64,000 nt of DNA from Panulirus ornatus (Eukaryota > Arthropoda > Malacostraca > Decapoda > Palinuridae): NCBI RefSeq assembly GCF_036320965.1, contig NC_092250.1, forward strand, positions 11,128,100 to 11,192,099, in the 5' to 3' direction. The translations under genes were made by a program, and so were the position numbers. The notes beneath the pieces are model-generated. The model saw only the letters and a list, made by a program, of their open reading frames with translations. It had not been told where the DNA came from and did no database searches. Below, in pieces: positions 37,013-49,467 of the stretch (positions are counted from its first letter, which is position 1; each line of letters starts with the position of its first letter).

Positions 37013-37029
37013 AGTATAACAACTATGTA

Positions 37030-37280
37030 ATATATATTGTAAGAGGTCACAGTGGTGAGCGTGATCGAGTGTATGCACATAACCTCGAGGAAAATGGAAC
37101 ACGATTAGCACTTGTTTACCCAATTTCGTCTTGGCTACGACTCTTCCTCGTTTATCAACTGACTTCTACGTCTTCTGTGTTATTTTTGTCTATTCATTCT
37201 TGTATCTCCTCTAAAGATGTGATCATTACACGAAAGTGCACTTGGGAACATATCATGTTTCATTTTGGTCGTGGTTATAT
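37030..37280 (+). mobile_element. PLE terminal-repeat pair, inverted, second subtype
   Basis: Left part (37030-37110) is minus-sense (GAGGTCACAGTGGTGAGCGT, GAAAATGGAACACGAT). Right part (37111-37280) is plus-sense (GATCATTACACGAAAGTGCA, CATGTTTCATTTTGGTCGTG). The right part has lost CTGATGA (reads CTAAAGA). The outer edge resembles that at 53210-53262 rather than the 13493 type. Confidence 0.7.
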
Positions 37281-37285
37281 GCACA

Positions 37286-37356
<71 letters not shown>
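37281..37356. repeat. (CA)n microsatellite
   Basis: CA array following the PLE repeat end GGTTATATGC. 37357-37679 beyond it has no recognisable feature. Confidence 0.95.
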
Positions 37357-37359
<3 letters not shown>

Positions 37360-37675
37360 GGGAGTACGGCAAAATGAAACGAAGCTAGTTAGACCAAAGA
37401 GAACACTAGAATTCATTAATGGAAAGAAACTCCAACAAAAGGTTTCAACCCTTATTCTTCTTCAAGCTTCAAAGAGATTATGGGAACAGAAGAGCAATTA
37501 ACACGCCAGATTACGAGAAGAGATTTGAAAAAAAAGAAAAAAGTGAAAATTAATTAGGGGGAATTTTGAAAAATGTCAGGTTGATACACCGTGGAAAGTA
37601 TATTTGAGGATAATGAATGTGTAAAGCTGACAATGCTCAAGGGACAATAGCTTACGCAACCTCTTGACATAATGT

Positions 37676-37679
<4 letters not shown>

Positions 37680-37741
<62 letters not shown>
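37680..37741. repeat. (AT)n microsatellite
   Basis: TA array inside low-copy DNA, with no element attached on either side. Confidence 0.95.
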
Positions 37742-37743
<2 letters not shown>

Positions 37744-39529
37744 AGAAAAAAGAGAAAAACTAATTATTTATCGACGTTATTACTAGTTGTCATTACTAGA
37801 AATTATTACTTAATGGTCGGTGAAATCACCATGGGGGTCCATATCCATGGTTCAATTAAAACCCTTTAATAAAGATATCAATGACCGATGTGGGCCAATG
37901 GACTGCCAAGCATAGTTTGAGTACTCACTTTCCTGTAGGCTAAGGAAGGGCCAGTAACATTGTTACATCTAATACCAAAATAAAATAACATGAGTCCACA
38001 TAACTTGTCAGTAACATGCGTGTGAGCGCGCATTCACTGGAATATCTTAACATCGAAGTAGTTACATCACTGCCGACATAATGACTCATCATGCATGGGT
38101 CTGCAGTCATTGTCACATTTAATATCTAAGACTACTGATAGCATCAGAAACTAGTGTGGCATGCATCCTAACACGACGTCTGATAATAACTAAAACACCC
38201 TAATTCACGAGTGCAAGGGACTAGTTGTTAATGCCTTCAACCGATTGACACGTCAAACAATACACTGTAATTCCTGCCACACAGCATAATACTGACAGGC
38301 GACTTCGCCTCACGTCTCTAGTGCTGAAAGATCACTTAGATGAGCATCAACTTGTAGCAAGTCCTTAGCTGTGGATTTTGAGTAATCAGGCTGCCACCGG
38401 GTCTCTGGGCGTGAGTGTGTCCGCGACTTAGTGATGATCCCTAGTCCTCCACATCATGTCGGTCCGTGCTCGCATTTCACACAGCGCCGTACCGCAACCA
38501 CTGGGTCAAGCACACCCTAACCACGTCCTTGGCGCTGCCTACAGAATCGGTCGTCACACGACTAAGACTCTCCCCAGCTGGGACCTTGTTTAAAATACAG
38601 GCCGTGAGTGTCCCTGTAGACATATTGCTGGCTCGTTACCCGTAAAGGGAATGAGTCACTGTAAACACAACCAGAAGCCACAGTGGAAGGTATGACTCGC
38701 CGGGATTATTACGAACGTATTTCCGCTCTACTACTGGTCTTCGACGCTCTTGGGGAACTAACCGGCCAAAGTCGGGACTCGTCTCTCTCCTGGGAGCACT
38801 AGATGCCCAATTCACTTTCCTTAACTACGCACTTTACTAGCTTACTCCTTCGATTTTCCACGCTCGATGCATATTCTTCGTGTCATTATTCCACACTGTC
38901 TCACTGTATGTTCTTATTTGAGTCCCGTACTAAGTAAACTTTTCACCAGGCCTAATCTTATGTATGACATGCTATAGGCGATCTCGTGCGTGCGTGAGCC
39001 CTGTGAATTTAACAATATAATTTCTATAATCAACCTACATCTATACTCATAATACAGGCCACGGTTGACTTTACGCACTGATTTACTTACGTTGTTCGTA
39101 CAATATGATAATTTGCTCCTTACTAGCTAGATAATCTTGTAAGAGTACACATAACTGGCATCTTTCCCCCGCGGGAGAGGTGTGATGGAGGGTTTGTTGT
39201 GGGTGTCAGCCTTCCACATAATATCACGTCCCCGGTCATTCGTCATGTGTCATTTTTCTATACATGTGGCACACGTATAGAAAAAGTACATGTTAAATAT
39301 GATCCTATGAATTTCTACCGAATTATGATTTCAACTTCATAACTATCATCGCGGAATAGTGTGATCAACATATCAATATATGTCTCTTTTGATTTCCAAT
39401 GAAATAACTGCGAATTGTTTTAGCATAAAACGATACATCACAGCTAATTCTGAATGTTTATTTTTTTTCTATATGTTAGCTGAAACGGCAAGGGCAAATG
39501 AGTTCCTAATCTAGGCCATCTTATTAATG
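37742..39529. other. Low-copy DNA without open frames
   Basis: About 1.8 kb with almost no open frame above 60 codons (only the one running in from the AT tract) and no similarity to the rest of the window. 38150-38800 is less AT-rich than its surroundings. A 33-bp imperfect palindrome lies at 39253-39285. Confidence 0.5.
39253..39285. other. 33-bp palindrome
   Basis: TTTTTCTATACATGTG and its mirror CACACGTATAGAAAAA, one mismatch pair plus the centre. It could form a hairpin. No function can be assigned. Confidence 0.6.

Positions 39530-39606
<77 letters not shown>
39530..39606. repeat. (AT)n microsatellite
   Basis: TA array that receives the 3' tail of the next LINE fragment. Confidence 0.95.
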
Positions 39607-39607
<1 letters not shown>

Positions 39608-39615
39608 TTATTATT

Positions 39616-40161
39616 ACTATGCTTTGTCGCTGTCTCCCGCGTTAGCGAGGTAGCGCAAGGAAATAGACGAAAGAATGGCCCAACCCACCAACATACACAT
39701 GTATATACACACACGTCCACACACGCACATATACATACCTGTACATCTCAACGTATACATATATATATATACACACAGACATATACATATATACACATGT
39801 ACATAATTCATAGTCTGCCTTTATTCATTCCCATCGCCATCCCGCCACACATGAAATAACAACCCTCTCCCTCCGCATGTGCACGAGGTAGCACTAGGAA
39901 AAGACAACAAAGGCCACATTCGTTCACACTCAGTCTCTAGCTGTCATGTATAATGCACTGAAACCACAGCTCCCTTTCCACACCCAGGCCCCACAGAACT
40001 TTCCATGGTTTACCCCAGACGCTTCACACGCCCTGGTTCAATCCACTGACAGCCCGTCGACCCCGGTATACCACATTATTCCAATTCACTCTATTCCTTG
40101 CACGCCTTTCACCCTCCTGCATGTTCAGGCCCCGATCACTCAAAATCTTTTTCACTCCATG
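39616..40161 (-). mobile_element. LINE family A, long 3' UTR and last codons only
   Basis: From tail GCGGGAGACAGCGACAAAGC (39620 side) through the whole long UTR, including the second CTACCTCGTGCACATG block near 39885, to the last roughly 60 codons. It is cut at a (CTAT)n array. Confidence 0.9.
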
Positions 40162-40447
<286 letters not shown>

Positions 40448-41620
40448 AATGTTAGATATGCATTGGTACGGCGGATCTCTGTATAATTTCATAAACATAC
40501 CTGGGTCAGCCACCGACAAATGCCCAAATATACATAAAAACATGATCTCTTTGCATCATGATGTCACGTGTTTACAGGCTATAATACCCATGTGTTTATA
40601 CATACATATGCAGACACACTCCTGGCAAGCGTAAAAAGGTCTCTTGACGGTAGAATTAGGAATCTTAATGGGGCATTGGCGAGGTCGTCTGTTTATTTAT
40701 CTTCCTATCTATTCATTTGTCTATCTACCCGTGAAGCTGTCTATATTCTATATATCTTCCTATCTGCCTATCTATCTATCCATCTGTCCATCTTCATATC
40801 TATCAATATGTCGATCTTCCTATCTATCTATAAGTTTGTCTACCTTTGAATCTAGCTGTTTATCTCTTTATCTATCTATGTAACTAAACTCTCTACCTCC
40901 ACAACGACGCAATGGATTTTCTTGAATCTAGTTATAAAAGTGCACCGTGTTATAAAAGTTATAAAAGTTTTTATATAGTTATAAAAGTGCACCGTGTGAA
41001 CACTTCTCAGGTACTGCACCTCCCGGGAACCATACCCTTTTAAGTCGGTGTATAATGGAGTATGTATGTGGTGGACATGAAGACCACAAAGGCTACAGCG
41101 ACCTAAGCGAGAGCCTGAGGAGGCCATGCGGGGTTCTGGGAGACGATATGGAGGGGAGAGCAGTGGGGTGTGTGTGTGTGTGTGTGTGTGTGTGGACGGG
41201 GTGGGGATGGTCGGTGGAGGGTCTTGTGATGGGTGGGTCAAGGAGGTGGTGAGGATCAGGGGAGGGGAAAGGCCATTCTGAGGGGTGGGGGTTTCAGTAA
41301 GGGAGGGTTGTGCTGGGGTTAGTAGGGGGTTTGTTGAAGTGGTGGGCCGTGAACGTGGTTGGGGTCCAGGTAGGGATATATGATCTTTACCAGAAGGTCG
41401 GCTAATCTATGGTGCAGTCCTGCCCATCCTGTGGGCGATGGCGTGGAAGAGGATACCAGAGTGCACAAGTGCGAGGGACTGGGCGTCAGTGGCTGCGTTA
41501 CGTCTTACGTTACATAGTTAGAAGAACGGGGCAGCATTGGATGAATTATTCAGTAGTTTACATTTGACGAGAATATGAACAACAATGATTGGCTTACGTA
41601 TATTCATTTTATTATTTTAT
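40448..41620. other. Low-copy DNA with degenerate CTAT repeats
   Basis: 40685-40880 is an imperfect CTAT/CTGT array. 40931-40997 holds tandem TTATAAAAGTGCACCGTG units. 41168-41192 is a short (GT)n in a G-rich, C-poor stretch (41120-41350). The 121-codon minus frame at 40876-41241 spans these simple repeats and looks spurious. Confidence 0.6.
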
Positions 41621-41621
41621 T

Positions 41622-42079
41622 ATACTTTGTGGCTGTCTCCCGCATTAGCGAGGTAGCGCAAGGAAACAGACGAAAGAATGGCCCAACCCACCCACATACA
41701 CATGTATATACATACAGGCCCACGCAAGAACATATACATACCTATAGATTTTAACGTATACATACATATACATACACAGACATACACTTTTATACACATG
41801 TATGTATTCATACTTGCTGCCTTCATCCATTCCCGTCGAGGAAAAGACAACAAAGGCTACATTCGTTCACACTCACTCTCAAGCTGCCATGTGTAATGCA
41901 CCGAAACCACAGCTCCCTTTCCACATCCAGGCCCCACAAAACTTTCCATGGCTTACCCCAGGCACTTCACATGCTCTGGTTCAATCCATTGACAGCACGT
42001 CGACCCCGGTACGCCACATCGCTCCAATTCACTCCATTCCTTGCACGCCTCTCACCCTCCTGTATGTTCAGGCCCCGAT
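41622..42079 (-). mobile_element. LINE family A, 3' UTR and last codons
   Basis: Tail GCGGGAGACAGCCACAAAGT, long UTR with one internal deletion (GACGGGAATGGATG joins straight past the first CTACCTCGC block), then the last few dozen codons to ATCGGGGCC, where it is cut. Confidence 0.88.
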
Positions 42080-42149
42080 CGTATCATGATATATACAAGA
42101 TTAAGTGCGCTATCTTATGACAGGCAAAGTTGGGATACTTTCCATTGTA

Positions 42150-42151
<2 letters not shown>

Positions 42152-42218
<67 letters not shown>
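42152..42218. repeat. (GA)n microsatellite
   Basis: Uninterrupted GA array about 65 bp long in low-copy DNA. Confidence 0.95.
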
Positions 42219-42221
<3 letters not shown>

Positions 42222-43904
42222 GTCGTGCAGGGAGTGGAGGTCGTATAATGGAGGAAGTGTCTTTAGTGGACTATATCCGGTCACCAAAGCGCCCAAATTG
42301 ATCGAGGCCTTGAAGTTAGGCTCGATGCCAGGCGAAGAATCCGGTTAATCATAATGATTTATTGCGTCGCGACAGTCGACAGATATTGGATTATTTTTTT
42401 TTCTGATCGCTCGTTACTTATATTGATTTTAGTTTGAGCGTTAATTAACTGGGTTGAGATTAACTTTATGGTATAAATCATGACGGTCTCTTTTTAATTT
42501 TCTTCTAGTATTGCCTCCGTCAGTTATTCTTTAGAATGAGCATCTTGTTTATTACTTTATTTCTTTGCTCTTGTACGTTTAATGAAAATTAGCACACCAA
42601 TTTTTCGTTGATTTTCTTCATGTAAGGTAACTTATAGTGGAAGATACAAAACACAGTGCACCATTTTCTGTTGGGAAATCATTAAACATAGAATTTGTAA
42701 TGGAGTTAATGATTAAGAATTAGTTAGGGCGAATAATTCTCCCTGCCCATGTCAGAAAGCCCCTGTCAGCACCAGACATTATTTCTGATGTTCTGTGATC
42801 ATTTAAAAAGATTTGTTTTTTCGTCTTCACGAAGATTTTTTCCCCCTAGTTCATGTTAAAATTCTGAACCTTCACATGAAAGCATTTCTCATATTTCATT
42901 CCCCGTCCTGACAACCTTACAGTCACCAGTAGACGACTCTTTTCTACCTCTCTACTCTCTATGTTACTGAGAGGATGAGTGCCGGTGGCGCAGTGAGTCA
43001 GCGCTTCCGAATCTGTTGAACTTCACTCTCTTGGCCCAGGTGGCTGTCTCAGCCTTACTGCGTCTTCCCAAACGAGGGCTGCTGGCACTCATTTCACACA
43101 CAAGCAGTTTCTCCAACGCACACATGACACTTCACCACACGTTTCCCCACACTACTCGCTCTTTGTATCCCTAGATTTCACCTGAGGTGTACGCTACGCG
43201 CTGGTCTTACCTTTCGTCGAATTCTTTGTCGCAAATGCTCGTTCGTACTCGTCCGTTGGAACGTCGTATCCTCTTGGTAACGCTCGTTGACCTCCAGGAA
43301 CAACACTTTTCTCCATCAGTCGAATGATTCGTTGTTCCCTAGTACTTCACAGTCACCCCGAAATGTCTGCTTTACGTCTCCTCCACTTCTTTTACACCTC
43401 CATGCCCATCTACTTGCACTTTTGTCTCCCTCCACCAACTCGCACCTCTCTCGTCACCAAAGACCATCTTTCCCTTTGCCAACACTCATTTCACGATGTT
43501 CTCGCGAGCAAAAACCCAAAGATACCTTTTCAACTCTGCGCCAACATTTGCAAATCCTCCAACAGCGTCCGTCTCTTTCCCTAAACCACAGCCCACTATG
43601 AGGAACACAGTTACAAAATACGTTATACATATCAATGACATAGCTTACTTTTACAACCCCAAATACAAAAATCATCAAAACATACGCAACGAATGCGACA
43701 ATCAGTAGGGACACAAAACAAGAACAGAACAACAGAGTGGAACAACACATTGCAACAAAATGAAATAAAACTCAGAGAGCGAAATCAACGACAAGCTTTT
43801 AGAAATAACAGACATCACTAGAATAACACAGTACACAGGAGAAAAAAATAGTAACAGGCTGCGAGAAAGAAGGCATAAAAACGACCAGAAACGTAGCAAT
43901 TAAT
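42219..43904. other. Low-copy DNA, no gene recognised
   Basis: AT-rich to about 42900, then more balanced. Overlapping frames near 43287-43601 (+) and 43454-43750 (-) have no recognisable domain. A short tRNA-like box (GGTGGCGCAGTGAG near 42982) lacks a partner B box. Confidence 0.5.
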
Positions 43905-44225
43905 TTTTTCTTTTTTTTTACGTTAGAGTATCCAGCCATGGACAGAAGTCCACATCAAGGCTGGGCCTTAATTGAAATATAGGGAGGTTGATGAAAGGGG
44001 GAAGTATTAACGAATTTTGAAAGTTGTAAAAAATCCCTTCCCTTAAAATGTTCCAGGGTCATTGTTACTGGGAAAGATATTAGAGGGTAGAGAGTTCCTA
44101 AGCCTCGAGGTTTAGGGAAAGAAACATCTATCAAAATGGCTCACTCTTGAGTCTCCAACGGCCACACAGTAATCGTGTGACGCAGCAGCTTGCCGAATAC
44201 TGCTTGATCTAGCTAGTGGTGTGGG
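43905..44225 (-). mobile_element. 3' end of a second LINE clade (CR1/Jockey-like)
   Basis: The minus strand translates to SHDYCVAVGDSRVSHFDRCF FP, stop, TSRLRNSLPSNIFPSNNDPG TF, stop, GKGFFTTFK. The pattern FFP-TSRLWNSLP-xxFP-xxxxxFK is the common C-terminus of CR1/Jockey-type LINE proteins. It ends with CATGGCTGGATACTCTAACG and a poly-A tail (plus-strand T run at 43906-43918). Only the last roughly 300 bp remain, with two stops. Confidence 0.6.
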
Positions 44226-45639
44226 CACACAAGTAGCCAGTTTTCGGGAGCAGAAACCCAAGGATACCTACATGAAAGAATGATCCTAGTAAGAGGTACA
44301 CCAAGATACACATAGGAATGATACAGTATAATACGAATGATATAACACATCATCATGGAAAAATGACACAATACAGCACACACACACAGAACATCATACA
44401 CAACATTCACAGAAGACAACATCGAAAACATAGAAAATATAAACACAACACTGAAAAATATTTATACAACACATACACAAAACATCATGCAGGACATGAA
44501 ACTTGTGAACACAACATACAGGACATTGAAAGTATAAGCACAACACACGGGGACTATATAATATGACTAGTACGAACAGCGTGTTACAAGCAGAGAGACA
44601 TGTCACACAGGAACGAATTTACATACTATGAAAAGAGCACACACGGACAGCACAGCGCACAGAATAACACAGACCTCATCAAAACGAAGCAACATAGCAG
44701 CACACTCAAGGATGATACAACACAGAAACCACGCGGGGGACAGTTAGGGATGGTAACACAGCATAGACAGATCAACAGAGCAAACTCAGGGATGAAAGGG
44801 CATAACCTAGAACACGCCAGTATATCCAGTGATGACGTAGTGTGCCCAGGTGCAACGAGGCATAAAGAACATAAACAGATCGATGAAACACATATCCAAA
44901 CACATGTCCATAACTTACGCTCTAGTATCTAGCATGGAGACCAGCGCGCCCCTGTCTACAGCAAGGGCCCACACCACTTCCCTGGGTTACCCCAGACAGC
45001 TTCAAATGTCCTGGGTCAGTCCATTCACAGCACGGCCTCGTCTCCTGCAAATCGCAACTATAAAGAATAAGAACAAGCTAGTAAATATGGAGAGCATAGT
45101 AAGCACATCAAAATAACATTATTCACTACACGAAAGACAGACACAAACTTCACGTACGAGTGAACATCAAATTGTAGAAACATATTACAAAATGAAGACG
45201 AAATACTAGAGCAACAAATAATACGAAAGGAGCACGAGTAAAAGAACAAACAAGATCAACTCGATATATACTCACAGGAGTAACAGAAAAAAAGGATATG
45301 ACTCAATATGCAGCAAGAGTTCAACGCATGAGGTTAACATTACTGGAAAAGATATAGCATACAGATGAGGAATACTTCTACGAAAATCACAGAACACACA
45401 AAAAGACACTTTTTCTCACTCAACTGTCACATATACAAGATCGCAAAATTTGACATCTTACTGAGATATATAAACCACACAATTTGATTTACTTATCAAA
45501 TTCCTCATCTGGTGAGGATAGACTGAAACATTAATTTCCCTGTGGAGAGTAATTCTGAAATTTTAATTACAGTGCACAAAGGAGTTGGATTATCAGTGAT
45601 TAAGCTTAAAGTTGACCTACGAGGAAAAAACCGGAAAAT
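44226..45639. other. A/C-rich low-copy DNA
   Basis: The plus strand is strikingly rich in A and C and poor in T (44280-44920 and 45050-45300), with many CACA/ACAT strings but no clean repeat. No gene recognised apart from a small LINE remnant at 44925-45045. Confidence 0.5.
44925..45045 (-). mobile_element. Old LINE A 3' remnant
   Basis: CCCTGGGTTACCCCAGACAG and CCTGGGTCAGTCCATTCACA resemble the LINE A coding/UTR boundary (TTCCATGGTTTACCCCAGAC, TGGTTCAATCCATTGACAGC). It is about the most diverged piece in the window. Confidence 0.6.
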
Positions 45640-45747
45640 GAAGTGTTGCAAGTTTTGCAGGTCCAGATGAGAGACCGTCTGGTAAAAACCGTGTTCATGA
45701 GTTAGCATTTTGCTAGATATTTCCTGAGAACGCCAGTTAACGCAATG

Positions 45748-45750
<3 letters not shown>

Positions 45751-45823
<73 letters not shown>

Positions 45824-45824
45824 T
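45751..45824. repeat. (AT)n microsatellite
   Basis: TA array starting right at the inner edge of the left inverted-repeat arm. Confidence 0.95.
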
Positions 45825-46046
<222 letters not shown>

Positions 46047-46330
46047 ATCATTATCATATTAAGACCCATTTCTAAATACATATCAAGAAACATCACAGGA
46101 AGCTTTAGGTATCTGCTATTTAAAGAAAGTCTTATGTACAGCAGAACTGAAAAATACACTGCGAAACATTGGGTCGTCGATTAATACTGCTTGTTTCTCT
46201 AATAAATCTGACACATCGCTATGACTAGCATTGCCTTAATTGGCGTTCTCAGGAAATATCTAGCAAAATGCTAATTCATGAACACGGTTTCTACCAGACG
46301 GTCTCATCTGGACCTGCAAGACATGTAACA

Positions 46331-46463
<133 letters not shown>

Positions 46464-46646
46464 GCTTTGTCGCTGTCTCCCGCGTTTGCGAGGTAGCGCA
46501 AGGAAACAGACGAAAGAAATGGCCCAACCCACCCCCATACACATGTATATACATACGTCCACACACGCAAATATACATACCTACACAGCTTTCCATGGTT
46601 TACCCCAGCCGCTTCACATGCCCTGATTCAACCCACTGACAGCACG

Positions 46647-47549
46647 TCAACCCCGGTATACCACATCGATCCAATTCACTCTATTCCTTGCCCTCCTTTC
46701 ACCCTCCTGCATGTTCAGGCCCCGATCACACAAAATCTTTTTCACTCCATTTTTCCACCTCCAGTTTGGTCTCCCACTTCTCCTCGTTCCCTCCACCTCC
46801 GACACATATATCCTCTTGGTCAATCTTTCCTCGCTCATTCTCTCCATGTGCCCAAACCATTTCAAAACACCCTCTTCTGCTCTCTCAACCACGCTCTTTT
46901 TATTTCCACACATCTGTCTTACCCTTACGTTACTTACTCGATCAAACCACCTCACACCACACATTGTCCTCAAACATCTCATTTCCAGCACATCCATCCT
47001 CCTGCGCACAACTCTATCCATAGCCCACGCCTCGCAACAATACAACATTCTTGGAACCACTATTCCTTCAAACATACCCATTTTTGCTTTCCGAGATAAT
47101 GTTCTCGACTTCCACACATTCTTCAAGGCTCCCAGAATTTTCGCCCCCTCCCCCACCCTATGATCCACTTCCGCTTCCATGGTTCCATCCGCTGCCAGAT
47201 CCACTCCCAGATATCTAAAACTCTTTACTTCCTCCAGTTTTTCTCCATTCAAACTTACCTCCCAATTGACTTGACCCTCAACCCTACTGTACCTAATAAC
47301 CTTGCTCTTATTCACATTTACTCTTAACTTTCTTCTTTCACACACTTTACCAAACTCAGTCACCAGCTTCTGCAGTTTCTCACATGAATCAGCCACCAGC
47401 GCTGTATCATCAGTAAACAACAACTGACTCACTTCCCAAGCTCTCTCATCCCCAACAGACTTCGTACTTGCCCCTCTTTCCAAAACTCTTGCATTCACCT
47501 CCCTAACAACCCCATCCATAAACAAATTAAACAACCATGGAGACATCAC
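46647..47549 (-). pseudogene. LINE A RT palm to C-terminus
   Basis: 300 residues from MSPWLFNLFMDGVVREVN to VVYRG. The catalytic box reads LLFTDDTALVADS, with T for A but both aspartates present. The C-terminal domain is complete. Confidence 0.9.
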
Positions 47550-48177
47550 ACACCCCCTGCCGCAAACCTACATTCACTGACAACCAATCACTTTCCTCTC
47601 TTCCCACACGTACACATGCATTACATGCTCGATAAAAACTTTTCACTGCTTCTAACAACTTGCCTCCCACACCATATATTCTTAATACCTTCCACAGAGC
47701 ATCTCTATCAACTCTATCATATGCCTTCTCCAGATCCATAAATGCTACATACAAATCCATTTGCTTTTCTAAGTATTCCTCACATACATTCTTCAAAGCG
47801 AACACCAGATCCACACATCCTCTACCACTTCTGAAAGCACACTGCTCTTCCCCAATCTGATGCTCTGTACATGCCTTCACCCTCTCAATCAATACCCTCC
47901 CATATAATTTACCAGGAATACTCAACAAACTTATACCTCTGTAATTTGAGCACTCACTCTTATCCCCTTTGCCTTTGTACAATGTCACTATGCACGCATT
48001 CCGCCAATCCTCAGGCACCTCACCATGAGTCATACATACATTAAATAACCTTACCAACCAGTCAATAATACAGTCACCCCCATTTTTAATAAATTCCACT
48101 GCAATACCATCCAAACCTGCTACCTTGCCGGCTTTCATCTTCCGCAAAGCTTTTACTACCTCTTCTCTGTTTACCAA
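47527..48177 (-). pseudogene. LINE A RT fingers to motif B
   Basis: 216 residues: [58 protein letters not shown] (A replaces G in the GF pair) and FMDLEKAYDRVDRDALW. The frame is lost at the C run in LRQG-C. Confidence 0.9.
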
Positions 48178-48323
48178 ATCATTTTAACTAACCCTCTCAC
48201 TTTGCACACCACCTCGACCAAAACACCCTATATCTGCCACTGTATTATCAAACGCATTCAACAAACCTTCAAAATACTCACTCCATCTCCTTCTCACATC
48301 ACCACTACCACTATGTATGGAGG

Positions 48324-48327
<4 letters not shown>

Positions 48328-48402
<75 letters not shown>
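48328..48402. repeat. (AT)n microsatellite between two LINE copies
   Basis: TA array bounded by GAGGGAATA on the left and TATTCCCTC on the right, giving it palindromic edges. Confidence 0.95.
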
Positions 48403-48403
<1 letters not shown>

Positions 48404-48457
48404 TCCCTCAACTGCCACATTACTCACCGTTGCATTCATACCACCCATTACTATAAT

Positions 48458-48830
48458 AATTGGTATACATAGGGTGTTCAGTGTTGTAAATGGAAATGGT
48501 GAAAAGCTTGTAGATTTATGTGCTGAAAAAGGAATGGTGATTGAGAATACCTGGTTTAAAAAGCGAGATATACATAAGTATACGTATGTAACTAGAAGAG
48601 ATGGCCAAAGAGCATTATTGGATTACGTGTTAGTTGATAGGCGCGCGAAAGAGAGACTTTTGGATGTTAATGTGCTGAGAGGTGCAACTGGAGGGATGTC
48701 TGATCATTATCTTGTGGAGGCGAAAATGAAGATTTGTAGGGGTTTTCAGAAAAGAAGAGAGAATGTTGGGATGAAGAGAGTGGTGAGAGAAAGTGAACTT
48801 GGGAAGGAGACTTGTATGAGGAAGTACTAG
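48458..48830 (+). pseudogene. LINE A endonuclease C-terminal half
   Basis: Contains [39 protein letters not shown] and [14 protein letters not shown], then linker. It ends at TAG where related copies read YQERL. Linker sequence resumes at 48858-49124. Confidence 0.85.
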
Positions 48831-49467
48831 GAAAGACTGAGTACAGAATGGAAAAAGGTGAGAACAAAGGAGGTAAGGGGAGTGGGGGAGGACTGGGATG
48901 TATTTAGGGAAGCAGTGATGGCTTGCGCAAAAGATGTTTGTGGCATGAGAAACGTGGGAGGTGGGTTGATTAGAAAGGGTAGTGAGTGGTGGGATGAAGA
49001 AGTAAGATTATTAGTGAAAGAGAAGAGAGAGGCATTTGGACGATTTTTGTGGGAAAAAATGCAATTGAGTGGGAGATGTATAAAAGAAAGAGGCAGGAGG
49101 TCAAGAGAAAGGTGCAAGAGGTGAAAAAGAGGACAAATGAGAGTTGGGGTGAGAGAGTATCATTAAGTTTTTGGGAGAATAAAAACATGTTTTAGAAGGA
49201 GGTAAATAAAGTGCGTAAGACAAGGGAGCAAATGAGAACTTTAGTGAAGGGGGCTCATGGGAAGGTGACAAGTAGTGGTGATGTGACAAGGAGATGGAGT
49301 GAGTATTTTGAAGGTTTGTTGAATGTGTTTTATGATACAGTGGCAGATATAGGGTGTTTTGGCCGAGGTGGTGTGCAAAGTGAGAGGGTTAGGGAAAATG
49401 ATGATTTGGTAAACAGAGAAGAGGTAGTAAAAGCTTTGCGGAAGATAAAGCCGGCAAGGCTGCAGGT

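Larger units (their letters stand above)
46464..48327 (-). mobile_element. LINE family A, short 3' UTR, 5'-truncated in RT N-terminus
   Basis: Tail GACAGCGACAAAGC plus A run; short UTR; C-terminal domain; RT; linker end. Lesions: an extra C near 47553 (CACCCCCTGC) and a stop near 48186. It breaks at TGGTAGTGGTGATGTGAGAA next to (AT)n. Confidence 0.95.

Noticed and set aside
36749..37019. Cys/Val/Tyr-rich frames around LINE 3' UTRs (also 6007, 21470, 39511, 54461)
   Set aside because: They translate the GT/TA-rich LINE 3' UTR and tail; they end beyond the element in unrelated sequence.
40876..41241. 121-codon minus-strand frame
   Set aside because: Made partly of a GT array and degenerate repeats; low-complexity composition.
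42966..43035. tRNA-like A box (GGTGGCGCAGTGAG)
   Set aside because: No B box at the right distance and no cloverleaf; not called a tRNA or SINE.
43287..43601. Overlapping 104- and 86-codon plus-strand frames in a C-rich stretch
   Set aside because: Different phases over the same bases, no domain, Ser/Pro/Leu-rich as expected from base composition.
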